A stretch of DNA of 64,000 nucleotides, taken from assembly GCA_000752995.2 (NCBI GenBank), contig LM994636.1, positions 27,770 to 91,769 of the forward strand, given 5' to 3'. This stretch comes from Haemophilus massiliensis. GTDB lineage: Bacteria; Pseudomonadota; Gammaproteobacteria; Enterobacterales; Pasteurellaceae. Of this stretch, positions 49,142 to 57,439 are shown piece after piece (positions within the stretch are counted from its first letter, which is position 1; every line of letters starts with the position of its first letter). Both the position numbers and the translations under genes were made by a program. The notes beneath the pieces are model-generated. The model ran no database searches. It had not been told where the DNA came from and worked only from the letters and a program-made list of their open reading frames with translations.

Positions 49142-49675
49142 ATGACTAATTATATGGATTTGCTGGCGGCGAATTCCCCGTGGAATTTGATTATGTTTAT
49201 GGTCATCCCCATGCTGGTGGCGGAATGCTTAGTGGCGACAGAATTCTTTGCCGTGTATTACGCTGAGCGGGCAGACAAGTCAAAACAATGGAATCGGCGC
49301 TTAAGTATTGTGGCGGGGTTGTATTACACCGCAATCGTGGCGTATTTCTTGATCGTTATTTTACCTACCATTGAATATCGCGGCTGGATCGATACCGCCG
49401 CGCTCATTGCTTTCGTAGGTGCGACCCCTTTTATTCTTGCATTAGCTCTGATGGAACTCGACGTGTGGGGAAAAACGGTGCAAGGCGGCAAACGGATTTT
49501 ACGCCGTTTCTTTTTATTAATCAGTTTTTTGATCGTAAGCCATTTAACCATGATTTTCGGTATGGCCGATCCCACTTTGAGCGGCTGGCAACCTCAGATG
49601 CCGATGTCGCATGAGATGATGGGGCACGGCTTGCAACCTCATATGCCGATGTCACATGAAATGATGGGTCATTAA
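49142..49675 (+). CDS. Membrane protein with Met/His-rich repeated tail (DUF6803-like)
   Basis: About 178 residues. The start is ATG 49136 or 49142; GGAGAG lies upstream. Four transmembrane helices (about 16-38, 55-80, 88-108, 123-145). The C-terminal 35 residues are soluble and contain two tandem copies of Q-P-x-M-P-M-S-H-E-M-M-G-H, with nine Met and five or six His. This pattern is found in copper- or silver-binding proteins. Function unknown; metal binding is inference. Resembles a family of small uncharacterised permease-like proteins, I think DUF6803. Confidence 0.7.
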   Translation: MTNYMDLLAANSPWNLIMFMVIPMLVAECLVATEFFAVYYAERADKSKQWNRRLSIVAGLYYTAIVAYFLIVILPTIEYRGWIDTAALIAFVGATPFILALALMELDVWGKTVQGGKRILRRFFLLISFLIVSHLTMIFGMADPTLSGWQPQMPMSHEMMGHGLQPHMPMSHEMMGH

Positions 49676-49749
49676 TCAGGTTTGGCAAGTGTCAAGGCGA
49701 TAGGTGATTTGCGTTCATTCATGCTAAGTGGCGGTTGTTGGTTGGTCAT
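49672..49749 (-). pseudogene. Short reading frame with good ribosome site, probable 5' gene remnant
   Basis: Minus-strand ATG at 49749 with AAAAGGAACAAACC upstream encodes MTNQQPPLSMNERKSPIALT and five more residues, then stops just inside the convergent membrane protein gene. No family recognised. Confidence 0.3.
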
Positions 49750-49764
49750 GGTTTGTTCCTTTTA

Positions 49765-49800
49765 GCTAAACGGTCGGATTTATTAAAAAATATGCAAATT
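49765..49800 (+). repeat. USS-like element with altered core
   Basis: GCTAAACGGTCGGATTTATT, then AAAAAATATGCAAATT. It is the last copy of the family before the housekeeping part. Confidence 0.45.
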
Positions 49801-49835
49801 TTATTTTTCATAAATCGGTGTAAATTCAGGGTTGC

Positions 49836-50002
49836 GGACGCACGCAGTGCGTCCCTACATAAGATCGAGCATTTATTAAGATCTTTGAAAAAGCACAGAA
49901 CCCTTGTAGGGACGCACGCAGTGCGTCCCTACATAAGATCGAGCATTTATTAAGATCTTTGAAAAAGCACAGAACCCTTGTAGGGACGCACTGCGTGCGT
50001 CC
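49836..50002 (+). repeat. 74-bp tandem repeat, two full units and a partial third
   Basis: Units start at GGACGCACGCAGTGCGTCC at 49836 and 49910, and a variant GGACGCACTGCGTGCGTCC at 49984; spacing is exactly 74 bp. Each unit has a 19-base hairpin followed by 'TACATAAGATCGAGCATTTA' and 'AGATCTTTGAAAAAGCACAG'. The two full units appear identical. No gene lies between 49750 and 50093. Confidence 0.85.
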
Positions 50003-50093
50003 GTTGTGCTCTTCTATTTTTCATCCATCTTTGCAAGTCACCTTTGTGTCCGTTACGATTTTTATGTTCTGAAAAATATATTATTATTCATTT

Positions 50094-50230
50094 TCTAACT
50101 TCTTATTCGGCAACACCGTTTCTTCAATATAAGCAATTTCTTCTTTAACTAGATAAGCCTCTGTGCAAGCTGATCCTTTTTCAACATAAATTGTTTTTTT
50201 AATCAGTTGGCAAAAACACTGAAAATTTCG
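50094..50230 (-). pseudogene. 3' remnant of an unrecognised gene
   Basis: The minus strand is open to a TAA at 50094 and encodes 'LIKKTIYVEKGSACTEAYLV' and 'KEEIAYIEETVLPNKKLENE'. No start codon or family recognised. AT-rich. Probably the end of a decayed gene. Confidence 0.35.
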
Positions 50231-50238
50231 ACCGCACT

Positions 50239-50571
50239 TTGGTCGATGAAATTGCCGAAAGCACTACGCCTATGTTGCAAAAAGGGCAAAAAGTTATTTC
50301 TATGATGGGAGAAATGGGGCGCACCTTTGACGGCAGCTATGTGGAATATGTTTTGCTGCCGAATGCGCAAATTTATCCAATTGACACACATTTGGACTGG
50401 GTGCAACTCAGCGCCGTTCCCGAAACCTATTACACTGCATTCGGTTCAATGCAGCAGTTACGTATAGAGCCGACCGATCGCGTGTTCACGCTTGACCAGG
50501 TACCGGATGCCCACCGCTTTTTACAAAGTGCGGTGGGATTCGGTAAAGTTGTGGTGATCAACGCGGACTAG
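50239..50571 (+). pseudogene. Zinc-type quinone oxidoreductase with large internal deletion
   Basis: 110 residues. The first 80 match the catalytic-domain end of zinc-type quinone reductases ('GQKVISMMGEMGRTFDGSYV', 'AVPETYYTAFGSMQQLRIEP', then TDR). The frame then jumps straight to the C-terminus ('VFTLDQVPDAHRFLQSAVGF', then GKVVVIN). The N-terminal third and the whole Rossmann domain (about 200 residues) are missing. Confidence 0.75.
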
Positions 50572-50605
50572 CGGGCGGCGCTATACATGCTATGTATACG
50601 TCCTT

Positions 50606-51265
50606 TTATTTAGCCGCCACGGTAAAACGTTGGAACAAATGCGCCGTTTGCTCCACATCATCGGCTATTGCAAGCGCTAAATCCGCCACGCTAATGCCTG
50701 CCGGCGCATCGCCTGCCATCAACAATTCTTCGCCGCCTAAACGATACTCGCCCGTGCGTTCTTCGTTGTAACCGCCGGTTACGCCAAGCAACGCCGGCGG
50801 ACTGATAAATGCCCAATTTACATCACGCCGATCACGCAGGTCATTAAGCAAATTACGCGCGGCGTTCGCGCCGTCAAAAATTTCTTGCGGGAAATCCGGC
50901 GTGTCGATCAATTGCAGATTTGGTGCCACATAAAGGCTACCCGCCCCGCCGACGATGAGCAAATACGGCACGTTCGCCGCTTTCGCCGCCGCGATAATGG
51001 CATTTGAACCGCGAGTAAAATCCGCCGCGATATTCGGGTTTGTCCAGCCGGCATTGAACGCATTCACTACAGCATCAAAACCTTGCAGTTTTTCGGCAAA
51101 ATCCGCCGCTTCCACATCGGTCGCTACCGCATTAACGTTGTCTACTTTCGCCACTTTGTCGGTATTGCGCGCGAAAGCGGTAACCTTATGCCCGCGGCTC
51201 GCCAACTCTGCCACCACGGCGCTGCCTACATAACCTGTTGCACCAATCACTGCGATATTTTTCAT
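50606..51265 (-). CDS. NAD(P)-binding oxidoreductase, NmrA/YwnB-like
   Basis: 219 residues. 'MKNIAVIGATGYVGSAVVAE' with G8-A-T-G-Y-V-G14, 'VNAVATDVEAADFAEKLQGF' and 'YLLIVGGAGSLYVAPNLQLI' are typical of atypical SDR proteins acting on flavins, quinones or as redox sensors. GAAGGAATT precedes the ATG. Divergent from LysR at 51406 (140 bp), which is its probable regulator. Confidence 0.85.
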   Translation of the reverse strand: MKNIAVIGATGYVGSAVVAELASRGHKVTAFARNTDKVAKVDNVNAVATDVEAADFAEKLQGFDAVVNAFNAGWTNPNIAADFTRGSNAIIAAAKAANVPYLLIVGGAGSLYVAPNLQLIDTPDFPQEIFDGANAARNLLNDLRDRRDVNWAFISPPALLGVTGGYNEERTGEYRLGGEELLMAGDAPAGISVADLALAIADDVEQTAHLFQRFTVAAK

Positions 51266-51370
51266 TTTTTAATTCCTTCCGTTACGTTGATGAATGTTTC
51301 AGTATTATTACTGTTGATGAGGGCATTATACGGAAATAAAAAAAGGGAAAAAGTGCGATTTTGGAATATA

Positions 51371-51393
51371 ATTGTTTCGTATTGAGAAACAAT
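51371..51393. promoter_or_regulatory. Palindromic site in the NmrA/LysR divergent region
   Basis: ATTGTTTC, seven bases, GAAACAAT: a perfect 8-bp inverted repeat 12 bases before the LysR start. Candidate LysR autoregulatory site. Confidence 0.5.
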
Positions 51394-51405
51394 GTGGAGG
51401 TAAAA

Positions 51406-52296
51406 ATGGACAAACTTACTGCGATCAAGGTCTTTTTAAGCGTTGCCGAAACAGGCAGTTTCACGGCGAGTGCCGAGGCGTTAGATATTTCCAAACCGAT
51501 GATTAGCCGTTATGTCGCGTTAATGGAAGAATGGCTGAACAGCCGCTTGTTTCAGCGTTCCACGCGTAAGGTGTCATTGACCGAAGCGGGCGAACAAGCA
51601 GTGGTTTTTGGTCGAAACATTGCCGCAGGCATTGCGCAAATGGAGCAGGAAATGGCGGCGCTCCAAGGCGATTTACGCGGTACCATTCGCCTTACCGGCA
51701 ATTCGTCTTTCGGCAGTTTGCAGCTTGTGCCTGCCATCAATGACTTTCTCGCCGATTACCCTCATTTACATATTCAACTGGATTTAAGCGATAGAATCAG
51801 TGATTTGATCGCCGAACGTTTCGATCTGGCCGTGCGCATTACCAATCAGCCTGATCCGAATTTGATTGCCCGCAAACTTGCCGATTGTCATTCGTTACTT
51901 GTCGCCACTCCCGATTATTTGACAACATTCGGCGTGCCAACGCAGCCTGACGATCTGCGGCGGCATCGCTATCTTGCCCATTCCAACGTTAATCGCCGCG
52001 CGTGGCATTTTCGCCAAAATGAGCGGGAAATCGTGCTGGAGCTTACCAGCCAGTTTACTACCAACGACGCCAATGCTCTGCTCGGCAGCGTGCTTAACCA
52101 CAACGGCATTGCAATGCTGCCGCGTTATATGATCGGCGATTATATAAAAACCGGGCAACTTCAAGCGGTGCTGACCGATTGGCAGCTGCCCGAATTTCAG
52201 ATTTTTTTAATGTACGCCAGTCGCCATAAGCAACCGCTCGCGGTGAAAAAGTTGATTTCGTTTTTGCTGGAACGATTTGAAAGCGCGGATTGGTGA
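51406..52296 (+). CDS. LysR-family transcriptional regulator
   Basis: The start at ATG 51406 has a strong GGAGGTAAAA. 296 residues. HTH 'GSFTASAEALDISKPMISRY', effector domain 'LIAERFDLAVRITNQPDPNL' and 'VLNHNGIAMLPRYMIGDYIK'. This is the branch that normally controls a divergent quinone or aldehyde reductase gene, as here. Confidence 0.9.
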   Translation: MDKLTAIKVFLSVAETGSFTASAEALDISKPMISRYVALMEEWLNSRLFQRSTRKVSLTEAGEQAVVFGRNIAAGIAQMEQEMAALQGDLRGTIRLTGNSSFGSLQLVPAINDFLADYPHLHIQLDLSDRISDLIAERFDLAVRITNQPDPNLIARKLADCHSLLVATPDYLTTFGVPTQPDDLRRHRYLAHSNVNRRAWHFRQNEREIVLELTSQFTTNDANALLGSVLNHNGIAMLPRYMIGDYIKTGQLQAVLTDWQLPEFQIFLMYASRHKQPLAVKKLISFLLERFESADW

Positions 52297-52586
52297 TTTT
52301 GTTTATTTTTAGACGGTAGGCTGCTTGTTTCCGTTTTCGTTGGAAAATCGGCAATATATTACAAATTACAGAAATCCTATTTGCCAGCATAAACCATTGT
52401 CGCTGATACTTTGCCGCACACAAAAAATACGCCTAAAACAAACCGCACTTTTCCTATTGCGCGTCCGCATTGCGACATTGTTTCGGTTTGCAAACGCATT
52501 TGCCAGCGATATGGTGATAAATGTGATTGCTTGAGGTTGATAGTGTATGATGACAGTATAGAAATCCAATGATCGCAGGATGAAAG

Positions 52587-52770
52587 ATGTGCACGCGCGA
52601 GAATTATAACGATTTGCACAATTTTTTGCTTGTGGTCCAAGAGAAAATTTTCAGTTGTGCCACACGAAAACTGGGCGTGTTGTCAGCACTAAGAGCAAAA
52701 TTATTCGATGATTGGGCAAGCAACTCGGATTGACGTTATTTTATCGGCATTACGGCTGGCAATTGCTCAT
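52587..52770 (+). pseudogene. 5' remnant of a LysR-family gene
   Basis: Starts ATG TGC ACG CGC: 'TRENYNDLHNFLLVVQEKIF', then 'SCATRKLGV', frameshift, 'SKIIR-stop-LGKQLGLTLFYRHYG'. This matches the first 60 residues of the regulator at 39780-40664. The effector domain is absent. The 290 bp before it (52297-52586) hold only an uptake signal near 52440. Confidence 0.65.
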
Positions 52771-52816
52771 TTGAAAATATAATATGCAAAAAACTCGTTA
52801 ACGTGAGGAGCAAGGT

Positions 52817-53674
52817 ATGAAATTAGCCATTACGGGCGCAAGCGGACACATTGGCGGCATGGTCGCCAGTTTGTTGAGCAATAAAGGGTTGCCGTTGATT
52901 CTGCCGTTGCGCAATCTGGCGAAAGTGCCAGCGTTGCCCAATGTGCAAGCCAGATTATTCAGCTATGAGGATTCAGCGCTTGCACGACAGGCTCTGCATA
53001 ATGTCGATGTGTTATTTATGGTTTCGGCGGCGGAAAGTCCCACCCGTGAGCAGGCGCATTTAACGCTGGTACAGGCCGCCGAACAAGCCGGAGTGCGACA
53101 TATTGTGTATTTATCATTTGCCAATGCAGCGGCGAACAGCACCTTCACGCTGGCGCGCACGCATTTTGTCACTGAAAATGCGATTAAGCAAACCGCAATG
53201 AAATACACATTTATGCGCGATAATTTTTACAGCGAAATGATGGCGGATATTGCCAATGAACAGGGCGTCATCGCAGGCCCAGCGGCGGCTGGACAGGTTG
53301 CCTGCGTATCACAAAAAGATGTTGCCGAAGCCGTGGCAAATGTGTTGTTAAATATTGTTCAGGGTGGCGTACAGCATCAAAACCGAACTTACACACTGAC
53401 CGGCGGTCAAGCGTTGAGTTTGGCGCAAATTGCAGCTGTTTTAACCAGTGTTACTGGAAAACCGTACCGCTATCAACCGGAAACGGTTGAGCAGGCTTTT
53501 GCCAGCCGCAAAGCCAATTATCCCGGTACGCCGGATTGGCAGCTTGAGGCTTGGGTTTCTACTTATACTGCCATTGCGTTGGAAGAATTAGCGACAGTGT
53601 CTGAAGATTTGCCAACGCTATTGGGGCGTTCACCTCGTTCCTTTGAACAGGTGGTGCGTGAAAAATTTGTGTAG
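52817..53674 (+). CDS. NmrA-like NAD(P)-dependent oxidoreductase (QorB/YtfG type)
   Basis: 285 residues. 'MKLAITGASGHIGGMVASLL' with G7-A-S-G-H-I-G13, 'VDVLFMVSAAESPTREQAHL', 'GVRHIVYLSFANAAANSTFT' and 'GQALSLAQIAAVLTSVTGKP' follow QorB, an NAD(P)H:quinone oxidoreductase. GTGAGGAGCAAGGT precedes the ATG. The LysR remnant just upstream may have been its regulator. Confidence 0.87.
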   Translation: MKLAITGASGHIGGMVASLLSNKGLPLILPLRNLAKVPALPNVQARLFSYEDSALARQALHNVDVLFMVSAAESPTREQAHLTLVQAAEQAGVRHIVYLSFANAAANSTFTLARTHFVTENAIKQTAMKYTFMRDNFYSEMMADIANEQGVIAGPAAAGQVACVSQKDVAEAVANVLLNIVQGGVQHQNRTYTLTGGQALSLAQIAAVLTSVTGKPYRYQPETVEQAFASRKANYPGTPDWQLEAWVSTYTAIALEELATVSEDLPTLLGRSPRSFEQVVREKFV

Positions 53675-53828
53675 GTCGGTGGTAAAAAATATCTGAAAAT
53701 TCGACCGCACTTTTTTGCTTTACGACGACAATATGGTTACACGATGCGTCTTATCATCCGACAGGTACTGCGCAAATGCCCACGGTATAATGAAAATGAT
53801 ATGTCAACCTCACAGGTCCAATAACAAA

Positions 53829-54449
53829 ATGAAACAACAACGTCTTGCCGTCATGCACAAACTCATGGCGCGCTATGGAGAACAAAACTGGTGGAACGGA
53901 GCAAATCCGCTGGCTGATTTGGTGTCAATGATTCTGATTCAGCAAACCACCGCCGACAACGCCCAGAAAGCGCTCAATAATCTGACCGAGCATCTCACTT
54001 TGGCGCGCTTGCTTGCCTTATCGCCCGATGAGTTGCAAATGCGGATTCGACCCGCCGGTTTTTATAAACAGAAAAGCCGTTATATCAAAGGGTTAATTGA
54101 ATGGCTAGATGCGCACGGTGGCGATTTTACCCGCTTTGAACAGGTCCCGACCGCACAGTTGAGGCAGGGTTTGCTCAAGCTCCACGGAGTCGGTGCCGAA
54201 ACCGCCGATGTGATGCTGCTGTATATTTTCAAACGAAAGGTATTCGTGGCGGATCAATATGCGCTGCGTCTGTGTCATCGGCTTGGCTTGAGTCATGCTA
54301 AAAGCTATGAAACTTTGCGTGCCGAATGGATGCCGTTGATGGCGGAGATTTCCCTCAAAACGGCACAAGAATGGCACGCCGTGATTGACGAACACGGCAA
54401 ATGCTATCGCAGAAATCCGGATTTGGATGAAAGCTGGTTGTTGGAATAG
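53829..54449 (+). CDS. Endonuclease III-related HhH-GPD DNA glycosylase, no Fe-S cluster (copy 2)
   Basis: The start is set at 53829 (MKQQRLAVMHKLMARYGEQN) by alignment with the copy at 34230; no ribosome site is obvious and the frame is open 38 codons further. 206 residues. Same features: 'SMILIQQTTADNAQKALNNL', 'IRPAGFYKQKSRYIKGLIEW', hairpin 'KLHGVGAETADVMLLYIF' (E in place of catalytic K), aspartate in 'VADQYALRLCHRLGL', no cluster cysteines. Codon use is that of the core region, so this is likely the resident copy. Confidence 0.82.
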   Translation: MKQQRLAVMHKLMARYGEQNWWNGANPLADLVSMILIQQTTADNAQKALNNLTEHLTLARLLALSPDELQMRIRPAGFYKQKSRYIKGLIEWLDAHGGDFTRFEQVPTAQLRQGLLKLHGVGAETADVMLLYIFKRKVFVADQYALRLCHRLGLSHAKSYETLRAEWMPLMAEISLKTAQEWHAVIDEHGKCYRRNPDLDESWLLE

Positions 54450-54586
54450 GCGAGAGTGGTAGCGAAAATGTTAGCGTAACAGCCGGCGCGGGTATGTTTT
54501 CCGCACCGGCGGGCGATATCGCCGCGCTTGCAAACGCGGCAGGAAAGCCGATTTTTATCTTAATGCAAAAATATCCCGCACATTAA
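54449..54586 (+). pseudogene. Open tail of an unrecognised gene
   Basis: A frame open from the glycosylase stop to TAA 54584 reads 'GESGSENVSVTAGAGMFSAP' and 'AGDIAALANAAGKPIFILMQ', then KYPAH. It has no start codon. The composition looks like real protein-coding sequence, but I do not recognise it. It overlaps the yajQ stop by four bases. Confidence 0.35.
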
Positions 54587-55074
54587 TCCCGAAAGTTATT
54601 AAACTGAAACGGTTGTCCCAACTCGGCGTTTTTAACCAGCTGAATAACCGCTTGCAGATCGTCGCGGGATTTGCCGGTTACTCGGATTTGGTCGCCTTGA
54701 ATTTGGGTTTGCACCTTAATTTTGGCATCTTTGACAAGTTTGGTGATTTTTTTCGCCATATCCGCTTCAATTCCCTGTTTGAGCTTAATTGCTTTGCTGT
54801 AGGTTTTGCCGCTGTGTTCGTATTCTTCGGGAATATCCAGTGAGGCGGAGTCAATACCGCGTTTAATACAGGCATTGCGTAGAATATCGATTAGCTGCTC
54901 CACCTGAAAATCCGACTCGCTGGCTACGGTGATGGTTTCGCTTTTTTCGTTCAGTTCAATTGAAGAGGGCACATTGCGAAAATCCCAACGGTTAGCAAGA
55001 TCGCGGTTCGCGTTTTCTACGGCGTTGCGCACTTCGTGCACGGTGATTTCAGAAACAATATCAAATGACGGCAT
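54583..55074 (-). CDS. yajQ: YajQ family nucleotide (cyclic-di-GMP)-binding protein
   Basis: 163 residues, the family length. '[20 protein letters not shown]', '[20 protein letters not shown]', '[20 protein letters not shown]' and '[17 protein letters not shown]' match YajQ throughout. Two ferredoxin-like domains. Known members bind c-di-GMP or tRNA. It follows serB by 8 bp and is probably cotranscribed. Confidence 0.93.
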   Translation of the reverse strand: MPSFDIVSEITVHEVRNAVENANRDLANRWDFRNVPSSIELNEKSETITVASESDFQVEQLIDILRNACIKRGIDSASLDIPEEYEHSGKTYSKAIKLKQGIEADMAKKITKLVKDAKIKVQTQIQGDQIRVTGKSRDDLQAVIQLVKNAELGQPFQFNNFRD

Positions 55075-55082
55075 AAGTTCTC

Positions 55083-56036
55083 CTAGTGTCGAGTGATTCT
55101 GTCGTTAGCACTTAAAATACATAAAAGTGCGCTAAGATCCGCGAAGTTTACCACAATTTGCGCCTGCTGTTGAACTTTCGGCTTGGCATGGAATGCCACG
55201 CCCAGATCCGCCTGCGCCATCATGGCCAGATCGTTGGCGCCGTCACCGATAGCTACGGTATGTTCCGACGCAATCTGGAACTGCTGCGCCAATTGCATCA
55301 AGGTGCGGGCTTTATATTGTGCGTCGATCACATCGCCTTTCACTTTGCCGGTCAGTTGACCGTCGATAATCTCAAATTGATTGGACACGGCGTAATCTAG
55401 TTGCAGTTCGGTTTTTAAGTGATCGGCAAAGTAGGTGAAACCGCCCGAGGCAATGGCGATTTTCCAACCGTGCTGTTGTAAATGCCGCACGGTTTCTGTT
55501 AAACCGGGCATCAGCGGCAGGCTTTTGCGCACTTGCTGTAAAATGGTTTCCGGTGCGCCTTTCAGGGTTGCAACCCGACGGCGCAGGCTTTGTTCAAAAT
55601 CCAGTTCCCCGCGCATGGCGCGTTCGGTGATTTCCGCCACCAGTTCGCCGCTACCCGCCAGTTTTGCGATTTCATCAATACATTCGATTCGGATCGCAGT
55701 AGAATCCATATCCATAATCAACAAACCGGGCTGTTGTAAACGGGCATGAAAATTCAGCCGAGCGATGTCCAACTCCAGCAGGTGAGCGTATTCCGTCCAT
55801 TGTGCGCGCCATTCGCCTTGCAGCAACACAACAGTGTTATTCAGCACATCCCAGCAATCAAAAAGGATAAAATTTTCACCGCACTTTGCTTGAAATCGGT
55901 GTAATTTAGTCAGGTCGAGCGTGGCGGCGTAAAGAATAAACGACTCGTTGCCGGCAACGGCACCATGATGGTTTAACAGTGCGGTGGGAAAGCGGACATA
56001 GTGCTGCCTGATCGAGGTGAGATTTTGTGTTTGCAT
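55083..56036 (-). CDS. serB: Phosphoserine phosphatase
   Basis: 317 residues. HAD motif I '[20 protein letters not shown]' (near 108, first Asp nucleophile), motif II '[14 protein letters not shown]', motif III/IV '[20 protein letters not shown]'. It catalyses the last step of serine synthesis. The N-terminal 100 residues are the ACT-like extension of long SerB forms. Divergent from ytjB/smp, the arrangement also seen in enterobacteria. Confidence 0.95.
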   Translation of the reverse strand: MQTQNLTSIRQHYVRFPTALLNHHGAVAGNESFILYAATLDLTKLHRFQAKCGENFILFDCWDVLNNTVVLLQGEWRAQWTEYAHLLELDIARLNFHARLQQPGLLIMDMDSTAIRIECIDEIAKLAGSGELVAEITERAMRGELDFEQSLRRRVATLKGAPETILQQVRKSLPLMPGLTETVRHLQQHGWKIAIASGGFTYFADHLKTELQLDYAVSNQFEIIDGQLTGKVKGDVIDAQYKARTLMQLAQQFQIASEHTVAIGDGANDLAMMAQADLGVAFHAKPKVQQQAQIVVNFADLSALLCILSANDRITRH

Positions 56037-56101
56037 AAAAAATCCTGTAAATTATCCGTTGCCGTATTCTAGCTTATTTACCGATCCTTGGGGAAGATAA
56101 C

Positions 56102-56782
56102 TTGCATATCATAAAAGAAAAAGTGGTTAAAACCGGCATGATAATCACGATTATCCTGCTTTGCGTGGCAGTGATGGCGGTGATTTTATTCGGCGTCAAG
56201 CAGTTTAAAATCGGTTCGCAGTTAGCCAGTATTAATCAAGTGGCGAATTTGTCTCACTTGCTGGTGCGTCAGCAGGCGAATCTGTTTTCTATGCTGCTGG
56301 TGAATAACGCCAAACCGGAGCGGTTGACGGAAAATCTGGATAATTTCGCCAAAGAGGCGTTTGTGCTGGACGCTTCCATTTACGGTAGCGACGGTAAATT
56401 GTTGGCGCAAAGCACCGATTCGCAAGGACTACGCAGCCAGCTTGGCTTGGGCGACGCGCAACAGAAAGAAATCAATACCCAACAGATTGTGGAACCGATT
56501 TATTCCCCGAACGGGATTGAAGGCTTCTTACGCATCACCTTTGATATGAAATACGGACAAACCACTCAAAACAAAATCAACCGGATTTTTCATCAGCTTT
56601 ACGGCGAACTGATTGTGGTTTTTTTGGCGGGCATTTTAGTCGCCAGTTCGGTACATTATTTCCTCAGCCATTATCGGCGCGCACACCGCCGGGTACAGGA
56701 AGTGAAACCGGCGGTTAAACAGCCGAGGCTTAGTCGCGGCAGTCTGAATTTTCATCGCCGTCGTAAACGTTTTGCCAAATAG
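56102..56782 (+). CDS. ytjB: YtjB/SMP (AhpA) family membrane protein
   Basis: 226 residues with a TTG start at 56102 (GGGGAAG upstream). Two transmembrane helices (about 13-33 and 165-188) flank a periplasmic domain ('LVRQQANLFSMLLVNNAKPE', 'QLGLGDAQQKEINTQQIVEP'). The C-terminus is Arg-rich. Orthologues lie next to serB in gammaproteobacteria. Function poorly known. Confidence 0.85.
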   Translation: MHIIKEKVVKTGMIITIILLCVAVMAVILFGVKQFKIGSQLASINQVANLSHLLVRQQANLFSMLLVNNAKPERLTENLDNFAKEAFVLDASIYGSDGKLLAQSTDSQGLRSQLGLGDAQQKEINTQQIVEPIYSPNGIEGFLRITFDMKYGQTTQNKINRIFHQLYGELIVVFLAGILVASSVHYFLSHYRRAHRRVQEVKPAVKQPRLSRGSLNFHRRRKRFAK

Positions 56783-56844
56783 CGCGAGCGATACGGCACG
56801 CGGACAGCGCACCGTATTATCCGGTAACATATTCAAAGCAATAA

Positions 56845-56872
56845 AAAACCGCACTTAACAAAGTGCGGTTTT
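56845..56872. terminator. Bidirectional terminator made of an inverted uptake-signal pair
   Basis: AAAACCGCACTT, AACA, AAGTGCGGTTTT: a perfect 12-bp stem between the converging ytjB and rpsT genes, A-rich left and T-rich right. Confidence 0.85.
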
Positions 56873-56897
56873 ATTTTATTCTGAATACAAAAAACGA

Positions 56898-57161
56898 TTA
56901 CGCTAATTTTTTGATTTGTGCAGACAATTTAGATTTGTGGTTTGCTGCTTTGTTGGCGTGGATTAAACCTTTAGACGCCATGCGATCGACCACTTTCTGC
57001 ATTTCAACGAATGCGGCTTCTGCTGTTGCTTTTTCACCTGCCGCGACTGCTGCGTAAACTTTTTTGATATAAGTACGCATCATTGAGCGCTGACTTGCAT
57101 TGTGCTGACGGCGTTTTTCCGACTGAATCGCACGTTTTTTAGCTGACTTGATATTAGCCAA
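56898..57161 (-). CDS. rpsT: 30S ribosomal protein S20
   Basis: 87 residues, exactly the Escherichia coli length. '[20 protein letters not shown]' start, '[20 protein letters not shown]' end. The start codon is TTG at 57161 with AGGAG eight bases upstream; UUG is also used in E. coli, where it takes part in autogenous control. It binds the 5' domain of 16S rRNA. Confidence 0.96.
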   Translation of the reverse strand: MANIKSAKKRAIQSEKRRQHNASQRSMMRTYIKKVYAAVAAGEKATAEAAFVEMQKVVDRMASKGLIHANKAANHKSKLSAQIKKLA

Positions 57162-57214
57162 GGTCAAACTCCTGAAAATTTCTGTTAGTTTATGGAATAA
57201 AAATAAAGGCGTAA

Positions 57215-57243
57215 AATATGCCTTTTTTCTATACAATTGTCAA
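57215..57243 (-). promoter_or_regulatory. rpsT promoter
   Basis: On the minus strand TTGACA (57243-57238), 17-base spacer, CATATT (57220-57215), about 54 bases before the TTG start. The rest of the 57244-57439 gap holds no gene that I can see. Confidence 0.7.
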
Positions 57244-57439
57244 TAAACAATTGGCAAAATTTAGTTTGAGGATTCGGTGAGACACTACCGAAAGTCAGCA
57301 TCGTTATCTGAAAATGCGCTTTCTTTAGCCCACCTAAACGATGTGGGGCGAATTTTAACAGTTTTTTCCCCGGGAATATAGCGTAAAAATAAAATTTCTA
57401 TACAATTAAGCCAAAATTTCTGCCAAAGAGTGAATTATT

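Noticed and set aside
49836..50002. CRISPR array
   Set aside because: Only two full 74-bp units without spacers, and no cas genes; it is a plain tandem repeat.
57244..57439. A small RNA or riboswitch between rpsT and murJ
   Set aside because: Some base pairing is possible (CCCACCTAAACGATGTGGGG), but nothing matches a known RNA family and the gap is accounted for by divergent promoters.
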